NCBI RefSeq assembly: GCF_043641665.1
Contig: NC_092186.1
Span: forward strand, 26,197,501 to 26,261,500
Reading direction: 5' to 3'
DNA length: 64,000 bases
Source: Enoplosus armatus
Lineage: Eukaryota > Chordata > Actinopteri > Centrarchiformes > Enoplosidae
In this document: positions 1-21,000 of the stretch, in pieces
Position numbering within the stretch: the first letter of the stretch is position 1
How the letters are laid out: each line of letters begins with the position of its first letter
Position numbers and translations under genes: made by a program
The notes under the pieces: generated by a model
Told to the model about the DNA's origin: nothing
What the model saw: only the letters and a program-made list of their open reading frames with translations
The model's database searches: none

Positions 1-36
1 ATTGAAAAGTGTGCGCGTGTGCTGCTTTTCCCACAG

Positions 37-10384
<10,348 letters not shown>

Positions 10385-10487
10385 CAGGAGGAACACAACA
10401 GACTTTCTACCACACTGCCACATGTACTGTATATAACTCCTATTTATTTGTTGTTGAGTGTTTTTTTTTAATATCAAAACTGAAAAA

Positions 10488-10493
10488 AATAAA
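10488..10493 (+). promoter_or_regulatory. Probable polyadenylation signal of rad54l
   Basis: A canonical AATAAA hexamer lies 104 bases past the rad54l stop codon (TAG at 10382-10384), after a T-rich stretch. It is the first such hexamer downstream and implies a short 3' UTR of about 130 bases. Cleavage was not tested. Confidence 0.6.
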
Positions 10494-11764
10494 GGCGAGT
10501 GATTGGTAATCCATCCATCATGATTGCAGTAACTTCATCAACTGCACTTGCAGGATTACGTGTTAACATTGGTAGTGGATTTGCCTGAAAGCGGCTGGAT
10601 AGATATGTACATTTCACCTTGAACATTTTTAATAGCACAATGCACACAAATCCCAGGAAATTCAAGTACTCCTATAATGTCCACTGGTGGTACCAATGTA
10701 AGGAAGAAGCACACATACCGTCACTAATGCTGGTGTATGATTATTAAAATCCGATTTACAGCATGGTCAGCCCTTTTCATTTTCCACTGCAACTGCACGA
10801 GCTCATCCTACACCGATCATTCAATTATACAAATACTGCAAAACGATTCTACAATAATATACGGGCGATCAAGCTCTGTCAAAGTGCCCTTGAGCAAGAC
10901 ACTGAACCACAAGTTTGTGTGTGTGTGACTGAGAATGACAGTATGGCCAACAAGGTCAAACGGCTATATCCACTTGAAAGTCCTAAAGTGGATAGAGTCC
11001 TTGTTCTTGATGAAGATAGTTTGGTGCTACCTTCTAATAAGGTACTCTAAACTAAGTCGTAAGTAATGACTTTATTAATGGTTAATATATCATTAACCAA
11101 TTCAGCCGAGACTGGGCGAGAGGCAAGGTAATGCCTTTAAATCTCTGGTCTGACACATAGAGACCATTCACACTCAAGACAATTATCCGAGCCTACATGT
11201 TTTGTTCAGGCCAAAACCGACATGCAGGTCTGGTGGTCTAACAATCCATTTGAGAGGTGGTCTTGAATTAAGGTGCTGTAACTTTAAACAACAAAGACAT
11301 GTAGAAAATCATTATTAGACATTCAGGTCTACAGATATTTCAAAGAACACAATTAGGCCTGATAAAATATGTCATAGTTAGACATATTTATAATATATTT
11401 ATAACAATAGAGTTTAACCTTGAGGTCATGAAAGTACATTTTTTTGCATGACAGAAATGATAAATCTGCTGTAGTAAAAAAAATGGCAAAAGCAGAGAGA
11501 CACAAAAGAGCAGGTGTCTTGAAATGACAGTAACACCCCCAAAACATTCATATACATCACCCCCATGCTGTTTGTGTTGTTGACTAATTTTTTTATGAGT
11601 TGAATTTATGATTTTCTCTGAAAATCACCAAAATTCAAGTCTGTCTGAGATAGAATGATGAATGTAGCAAGAAGATCTTTTTGACTCAATCGCAGCCCTA
11701 CATTTCATGAAAAAGCTAGCGCCAGATAGCTAAATGTGAGATTTTGGAAACGGAGGAAAAACAC
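10494..11764. other. rad54l-lrrc41 intergenic region
   Basis: No open frame here looks coding. There is a degraded repeat fragment at 10869-10920 (AAGTGCCCTTGAGCAAGACA, a common fish motif). The rest is AT-rich and unremarkable. Confidence 0.6.
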
Positions 11765-12089
11765 GCTGCCGTACAGTAGGTGGCGGCATGCACCTTTCAC
11801 GCTGGTTTGAAGCCCGCCATTATAACTAAAGAAAAAGAAGAACATACCGGTTGGTAAGTACGTAAAGCCCTGATGCCACACACTCCGGTCCAGTAGGTGG
11901 GGGTATGCACCATCATTGCGTTTGCCAACCGCGAAGGAGAGAGACGGCAAAGAAGACCAAACGCTTGCTTGACCTGGCGCTTGATGAGACCTGGTGGGAC
12001 CCGTGTGTCCCTTTTGTGTGTCAGTTTGGCTCTATTAGCGTCGTCATTAACAACGTTAGTAATTGATACACGAACACAAATGCTAAACA
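11765..12089 (+). promoter_or_regulatory. Presumed lrrc41 promoter and 5' UTR
   Basis: These are the 325 bases before the lrrc41 start. No TATA box is obvious in a suitable position. The segment holds two related blocks, 11768-11830 and 11885-11945, built on CAGTAGGTGG followed by G/A-rich sequence and ATGCACC, which look like a short dispersed repeat. The transcription start was not identified. The call is by position only. Confidence 0.35.
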
Positions 12090-15000
12090 ATGTGCAGTAT
12101 TCCCCGCAAAGCAGTCAAAGGAAACCAAGAGGAGATATGTCTGAAGGAGATATCTTTCAAAGCTGTCCGGACACATTTTGCTGTTCTGGGCATTGAGTCC
12201 GTTCTTGGTACGTGGGGGATGTTTACATTTATCCATGTTCCCGTAGTTTACGTTACTCAACATTGGAGAACACGAATGAGGTTAGCTAGCTAAACACTCA
12301 ACAACAGAGAGTTACGCCAGCTGTTAGCTTAACTGTTCGTAGAGGCTAGCACGTCACTCATGTTAACAGTTACATGCCCCATAAGTGGAAACATAGTTTA
12401 AACTCATAATTTTATGTTTATAAAAGTTTATGGCGGTATGTTTTCAGTTAATGTGCCATAATAACATTCAAAAGGTTTCCTCTTAAATCTCAAAATTTGA
12501 GAGTTTGAGATAAAAAATGATGAACAGTTGTCTGGCTAATCGGTCAGTCTTGTAAGGTTATAGGTTAGCTAGCTACCTCACAGACCACTGACTGGCTGGT
12601 TATCATATGCATTATTGTTTTTATTATTGTTTTGCTGTCCTCCCATAGCACCACCCATTCATAGTAGCTATAGTGAGTTTTTGTTGTTGTTGCTACTCAC
12701 TGGTGGTGAGGGAGTTGGTGTCCACTGTTGGATTGTCCTAACCTGTCTGTCATAACTTAGATCTTCCAACGCCTCTCATTACGGATCTTCTTCCTCATCT
12801 GACTGTATCTCAACTGGATGAGCTACAGCCTGCCCTAAATCAGAGAGGTAAGAACCAGACTAGACTGTCCCTTCTGTTTTGATCAGTGGAATCCATAATT
12901 AAGTTTCCATTTAATGTCATTTTTATTTGCCTTGTCTCAGGGATATCCACTCTCTCAGGATGGGTTGGGATCCTGCAGGACATATTGGGACCTAAACATG
13001 TAGGTGTAATGTTTTCTTTAATAACAAAAAGTCACAAGTATAGTAACATCTAGAACCTAAATGTGATATGTCTCCCGTGTGTTTACATTTCAGGTAATAG
13101 ACTTGAACACAGAAGAAGAGGCCAAACATGAAGTTATGAGAATGCTTTTTACGCTTGTATTCTATGGCAGCAGAAATGACTTTGTCAAAAGAAACCTCAC
13201 AAATTTGACCACCCAGTCCTTCCTGTGTGCTGCAGCTAAATGTATCAAACATTTTTTAGTCACGACGAACATACATATGCTCCTTCATAGTTTAACTGCT
13301 GAGCTGCGGCCTCTTCTGAACCTCTTAGAGAAGCGTATCAGGAGTGTTGGCGTATCACAGCCCATTGATCTATCAAAGAGGAAGTCACAAACTGCGTTGT
13401 ATGTCCTCCATCGCCTGCTAGACCACGGGGTGGCTAAAGAACTCGTCATACAAGTGCAGTGCCCCGTTGTGCTGGCCTGGCTCCTACATGGAAGGGGATC
13501 TCAGTATGTAAACCCTGAGATGATGGACCTAATGCACAGCAAAAAGGAAAGCTGTACTACACAAGCCGCTTCAGCCAGTGCAGACGGGGCCAGTTGCAGT
13601 CCAGGTCTCGAAACCAGGGCTTCAGGAGATCAGGGTGATCAAATCACTCCATGCAAACGGCCAAAGTTGGACTCTGTGTCTGTGGAGGAGGAAGAATCTG
13701 GAAAAACAAACTTTACTGTGGACCCGCAGGTTTTCTGTCAAACCTTCACTCCGTGTGATGGTCCCTCAGCAGGGGCTTGTCCATGGGGACAGATTAATCG
13801 CCTGGATATCAGGCAATGTGGGTCCGACTCCCTTAGAGTGCTGAACTCCGCCCTGCCCACATTTTTCTGCCTTCGCTCTCTAACTCTTCACAGCTCTTGT
13901 AAGTTTGCTATTTAATGTGTCAGTAAGCTCGGGGGTGGGGGGGGTTCAGGGGACATTTTGATCACGGTACCTTGTATATGTGCCTCTACGCTAACAGCAA
14001 CATTGACAAATTGGAGTCTATCGATTTCCTCTAGCGTTGGTGACCGTTTACAATTCAAGGTGCCCTGTGTGTATCCTTGAGGTCTAACAAAGGTGTTGAA
14101 AACATTTACTTCCAAGTATTTTAAACCCAGCATTGTTTATATCCATGTTAACTAGCTTGGGACAGACATTCCATACCAGGGTTTTTGGTACGTGACAGTT
14201 TTTGATACTGTGTATGTCAGACACATATCGCTTGCTACCTTTTAAAAGTACAGAAATTTGATACCCAGCCCTGTTTCTGCCTGTCGCATGTATTACAATT
14301 CTCTCTCCATAACATCCAATAATGGCAAGAACATTTACAGTTAACCCATCCATCCTTCCATTAGCTATAGATTGCTGCAGGAATGACTCCTAAAACCCGG
14401 AAATGAGTTAGCATTTTTACACTTCTGGTTCCCTCGTCTGGAGGTCAGTGGGTTTTTTGAATGGGTTAGAGGCCTGAAATAAGGTCTGTGATTAACACAA
14501 TCTTATGAGATTTTATATCTATATCTATCTATATTCTCTTAAACGTCAAGTTTAGTGGTGGTGACGCTGAAGTAATGCGACCATATTGTAGTTTGTTTAT
14601 AAACCTAACGTTAGCTTTTTACTTCTGGTGATTCCATTTACGCTTCAAAAATCATAAAAGTGAAGATTATCTTGCTGAACAAAACGTGTAAGTATCATCA
14701 TCTTTAGTTTGCCCCAGAGCTTATTTTCTGCAATAATCCAAAATCCCATGGAACAATCCCATTGGCTTTTAGTCGAGGGCGATGCTAACTTCCGGGTTGG
14801 CCTACAAAAATACGCTATCCCACTGTATACATAAGGGTTGGCAAAGGGGCTGGAACCAATCCCAGTTTACACTGGGCGAGTGGTGGAGTACGCTCTGGAC
14901 AGTTCGCCAGTCAATCACAGGGCTGACCTGATAGTAAATGATCTCACTTATATAGCACTTTTCAACCTTCGTGGTTCCCAGAGTGCTTTACAGCTAAGTC

Positions 15001-18000
15001 TCAGTCACTCACCAATGGCGACCGAGCTGCCATGCAAGGTGCTGGTCTCTATCGGGAGCAACTTAGGGTTCAGTCTCTTGCTCAAGGACACTTCGACATG
15101 ACGGGGGCAGCTCTAACCAGCTTTACCTCCCGTGCGACAGTGTGTGTAACCACTGTGCCGCCATGCCGCTGATAGTAAATGAATTATTATAAACAAAAAC
15201 ACACCATTAAGTCAAAACATATTTTGAAATGCATAAATGACCCACTCATTTTCTTTTTAATGGCGGGCCACATCGCTCATGCTAACCAATGCTTCCAATG
15301 AGGCATGTAAGAAAATGTGTTTTATGTAATTGGATGAACTGTACCTTAACATTACAACTGAGTATTATTTCTGCAAACTCTGTATTGCCGTTGCACTATA
15401 TTTGTGTTTTAATAATGGATTTTCTTTACGTTTTTACAGCAGCAAAGAAATGGTTTTACTTTATGGTAAGGCACTACTGCTATGTGTCATATGTGACTGT
15501 AAATAGAGAAATCACACTCAATGCTAGGAGACGGAACTAATTCCTGGATTTCATTAACAATCAGGAGAGTAATGAAGGGACTGGGTCAATACATGCCATC
15601 TGTAAACAGTATTATTATGTTGAATCGGTTAATAAAATATTTTTTCACAACACAAGACAACACATTTGTTCAGTTTTGCAGGAATGATTCATTTTTTCCT
15701 GTTTGTTTGTGCAGCGACCTTCAGTGATTTGGACATGTTGGGCCTGGCCGGAGCCCTGAAGCATCTGTCCGAGAGCTCCCGCTCCTCCCTCACCGATCTG
15801 AGCGTCGGCGTCCTGCCGTACACCAAGCTCACGGAGATCCTGCTGGGCGCAAGCCCCAAGCTGACGTCCCTGCATGTGGAGATCCAGACTGTGATGTGGG
15901 GACCACGCTTCTTACCGCATCATCCCGCTGAGTCAGACATGTCAGGTGCTGTGAGGCTACTTCACTTTGTTACAGAATGGTTTAAACCAGATTACATTTT
16001 CAGATTGAATTCAAAGTAAAAAAACAAACCAACTTACTTCTTCAACAACCTTATTCTAATTACAAATGGTGATGTCCAGCTGTTCATTTTTTCGATGAGC
16101 AGTAGCCAGCAAACTTGGAGGGTCCACACTATCATCATTTGTAGACTCCATGTGAAAGTTTCGAAAAATGCCTGTCACCATTTTCCAAGGTGACGTCTGC
16201 CAATGGTTTGTGTTTGTCCAACTAACAGTCTTAAACCCAAAGATTTACAATGATAAGAGCACATTGCAGAAGCTAGAACCTGGGGCCAGTGTAAAAATGT
16301 AATTTGGATTTGAAAATCCCTTTTTTTTTTTTATAACCAGGATCAGGTAATCCTTTTTACTTCTGTACCGGTTTTTCAAAGAAAATTGGATTGGGATCAC
16401 CCTGATCCAAAATCCAATTTTTTAGGATCACCAAATCCAGATTAGCAGTGCTCTGACAACAGGTAACAGCCAGCAGGGGGCCACGTTAAGTGTTTTTAAT
16501 TGAAGAGACAGAATACCAACATGCTCTTCCATTGTTAATACCTTTTAAATTGTCAGACTTTTCAGCTGACCCACAATAAGTCAATTAAATCCACTGACCA
16601 GATGTGGGATGAGGGATCCAATTATTCAAAACTACTTTTGACTGCTTCATCTCTGACGATTGTTTCATTGTAAATAATTTACAGTGATAAATGATCATTA
16701 AATTTAATCAATTTACTTATCACAGTACTTGTTAAACAAATAAATGTAATACATTTTTTTTATGACATTTTGATCCTGAAATCCACCCTGAGTCCACCCT
16801 TCAACTGGGATCAGAATAATCCTGTTTTTTTTTTTTGGATCAAACTGATCACAGTCCTACTACAAAGTTTTGAACACAAATTGAGGGTTTTATCCAGATT
16901 AAAAACAGGATTGGGTTACATGATCCGATCCAATTTTCAGAAATCCAGATTTCCTTTGCGAACAACCCATTTTCAAGTTTTGATCCAATACGATCGGATT
17001 ACTTTTGAACAACTGGCTCCAGAGGACGATAAAAATGAACGTAAAGATGAATTGATTACCAAAATTGTTGTCAACGAATCTTGTGTTCATCAACTAATCG
17101 TTTAATAGCTGAGATCTGGGAACACAGTGACATCACTAAAAACAAGTCAGATGGGTCAGGAAAAAAGGAGCTGTCAGACAATCAGTTTTCAATGGAAAAC
17201 AAGCCCCCAGGTCAGACAAACTTGAAACTAAATTTTTGCACAGTCTATTGTAAACATCCATCACAGTTGACAGACAGAATGAGGCCCAAGTTACAGGAAT
17301 AAGAGTAAATATTAAAAGTGTCCCTTGAAGAGAATGTCCAAAATGGATCAATACAGCAGAATGTTGCCGATTTTTCTCGTAAAAAAATTCTGCGTGAATT
17401 AATAATGCAGCAGTGTCGGATCTTAAAAAGTCGACCTAAGGGTGACCGTTTCCTAACCGTCTTTCAGCAGAGCTGCCCCTGGAGAAGCTGACGGTCAAAG
17501 TAGCTGAGCTCCAAACAGATCTGCGCTTCGTCACATCCGTGCTTAGCCGCTCACCACGCCTCACCTCGCTTCACGTGGCCGGGATGAGACTACCAGCTGG
17601 CTCCTCTCAAAGCCAATTCCTCACCACTCTATCAGGTACTGTGTCATGTCACACAGTTTTGAGTGTCCAGGGTGTGTATGTGTGTAGAGAGGATTGCTGG
17701 TGGATCAAAGTCAATAAAGCGACTAGAAATGAATGAACGGAAATGTTAAGTTAACAATGGCGATAAAAAGAAAAATCAAAAACGAGTAATGAAACGATTT
17801 CTATGAAAGACGAATTTGCACATGTTAATTATAGCATAGTTCTGGTGATATTCTACAGTATATTTTTGTTATTGTCAATTAATTCCATGAAAAGACCCAA
17901 ATCAACAATTCATTTATTCTACTAACAACTATCATGTGTGTATCCAAAGCCTGATATATCTTATTCCTCTGTGCCGTAGAGCTCCATTGTACCAAAACTG

Positions 18001-21000
18001 GTAAAAACACATCAATGAGCCACACTGTTTGTCAAGTCAAGTCATTTATATTTATGTATCTCAATATCACAAAATATCACAAAACTCTCCAAAATAACCT
18101 TTAACAGGGAAAAAAAGGAAGAAACCTCAGGAAGAGCAACAGAGGAGGGATCCCTCTCCCCAGACGGGAATAGACCAACATTGTAAAATGATGCAGTATG
18201 GACAAATCATGAGGACAAAATCATAGATACAATGTAACATATATGAAGAAAGAGTCCAGGAGGACGTTGAGCAAGTTCAGGTGTCGCCAAACAGAGTTAT
18301 AGGACCTTGAAGGAGAGACACACTCTCAAGAGCAAAGCTCAAGCACACCATTGCACTGCTCCTTGTCTGCTCCTTGCTCCATGAACACGCAAATTTATTT
18401 TGACTCAATCCCACATACACCGTCCTGCTGCCCCAAATACTCACAAGAGCACCAAATGTGGATTCATCTGCCGCTGAAAATAGACCCAAACAAATGCTGT
18501 CCTTCCTGTTTGGGTAACGTTGGTTAAAAACCACAGTGTCCAGCTGTTATTAAATGAGTCTTTCAGACGGAACCAGTGGACTTGGAGCCAAGAGCCGCGT
18601 AGACAACGTAGAGACAGACTACCACGCTTGTTTTTATTTGGTCTGTTTACAGGATTTGTTGATTATAAGAAAAATATCGAATAACTCCAACATTATCCTC
18701 TTTAAGATCTGCAAAAATGAGAGTAACTGTAACTTTTTAGGCCAATGCTGATATTGATAGTTGGGGAAAAAAATCTCTAAGTAGATACATCAGCCAATGT
18801 TAATTGGCAAAACATAAACATCAATGAACAATCTTGATACTGATCCCTGATTTATTTTTGTGTGACCAAGATGCGTACAGTTGACAAAAATAACTCAACA
18901 GTTTCATCAGCTTCTCATCAGCTGACATAAACCAAGATACCGATATATCTGCAACAAGCTTAATATGTGCCTGCCTAGCCCTAATATGGCCCTGGTCAAT
19001 TTGTCGGTCTAGCTCTAATGCAAATGTATACAATGTGTACATGTGGTCACCTTTTTTAGAGTCAAATCACTTCTTGAGGAGTCTCACCTTGGAGGACTTG
19101 AAGCTGTCCGATTGTCTCCCTGAGATCCTGAATCTACTGCGAGACTGCAAGTTGGAAGGTAAGAAAAGAGAGAATGACTCATGACTGCAGAATAACTGTT
19201 ATTAGTTATTTTCTTAAATGTAAACTTCATACCAATATGTACATGGATCTTAGCAAAGTAGATTGATTTTCTTCCTGCAAGTGAAACAATACTGGTGACA
19301 TTTTTTTGTAGTCTAGACTTGGTTTTATCTTGTAGGGTTTTTCCAATGGGTCCGGGTCTGTCCGTTTTAGCCATGCCGCACCAAGTGGAACCGTGATGAC
19401 TAGGGTTGGGCATCAAGAACCGGTTCCGAGTTGTAACCGTTTTCCAAATTTCCAAGAACTGTGGACTCGATAAGACGCGTGCGTTTGGATGCTGCTTATC
19501 GGTTCCTAACTTTTACATATTTCAGTCGCGCTCCAGAGTGAATGGCACATTTTTTTACAGTCCACAGTCCAGTTGTACTTATCTGCCAGGACCTAACCTC
19601 ACATGATTTGTTCCGCAGTATGTCAACAAAGCATGTGAGAAGAGACACTACTGTTTACATCCAAGTAAGAAATACCGAATATCGGAAAATATCCGAATCC
19701 CACACATAGAGGCTTTAGACCGGCTCATAGCTGAATGCAGTTTTGGCAGTGGCTCCATATATTTACTTCTGTTCATAATAACCCGGTTCCCTGAGGTTAA
19801 AAAGTGAATGTAAAGTTCCAAAGTTTCCTTATTTCTAGAGATGCCTTATGCAGAAGTATCATTTGGAAATAGAAGCCTTCAGGCTGAAACACAAACCAGT
19901 GTTCAAGTAGTTATAACAATAATTAAGGCTCTGTAGCCTTGAGTAAGGACATAGGTGACATTACGGGGTATTTAAGTCAGCAGATACAACATGGAATTCC
20001 CTTTTTTCCTTCTCCCTCTCTCAGAGCTGAGGTTCAATGACTGCCGCCTTCTTGAAAAGTGGAGTGACAAGGAGGAGAGCTTGCGTCAGCTGGTGGCTGC
20101 CCTGAAGACGGTGCCCTCTCTCCACACACTCAGCCTGGCTCAGAATCGGCTAGGTAAGCCACATCGTTCCACTAACAGGATTCCATTCAGGGATACATCA
20201 GTGCCAATACTGGACTTTGGGCTGACAACCCAGCAGGATCTAAGCAATGTGCAGGCAGCTGTGGTTGCTAATCATTTTTTAGGCAAAAAAAAAACCCTAC
20301 TTTGCTTTCATCTGGTGGTTGTATCAAGAACGACACTTTCTTTGCACATGAAGTAAACCCCTGCTGGCCGTTGTCACAGTCAACCTAGTCTGGCTCACCA
20401 GATGTAGTCTTTTAACACCACAGCAGACCCACCAGACTAGGCCCTCAGGTCAAACACACCACAGGACAGTGTCTGTCAAATCATTTTCCCACTCCCAACT
20501 CAGCCTGATTTAAACTGGGTTTAGCCGATGTGGCTATAATCAATATTTTTGTATTAAGAAAAGATCACATCATGTAAAATGTGTAAGGTGGCATTCATAG
20601 TGACGAACCCACAGAGAAAATATGACCAGCTTTGCACTTTCGTGTTTTAGCCTCTTCCATTCTATCGTTTTTGGGTTTTCTAGCAACTTTTCTAGTCTGT
20701 TGGATGTGTAAAGTATAGTGTATTCACACGGCGGCCATTTTCCTCCGACGTCGCGCTCAGGGTGGAACGCTCAAATGCTGTTTATCATGCCGTGTTGCTG
20801 TGTTCCAGGTTGCAAGTCGTATAAACGAAGGGAATCTGACAAAAACGTTACCATTTCACCGCTTCCCGATTGATAATGTTAACGTTCCCTAGGAAGTGGT
20901 TGAATGCTAACGTTGGCTGTTGTCATCTGGTAGCTAATTGGTTATCAAATATGTTGTTTTTCCTTGAAATATGTCCCGTTGTCCCTTGGATCTATCGTCT

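Noticed and set aside
20811..20875. A possible active THAP gene
   Set aside because: The zinc-finger start is frameshifted between the CCVPGC and FHRFP parts, has no continuation and is mirrored at the other arm; it is an element remnant.
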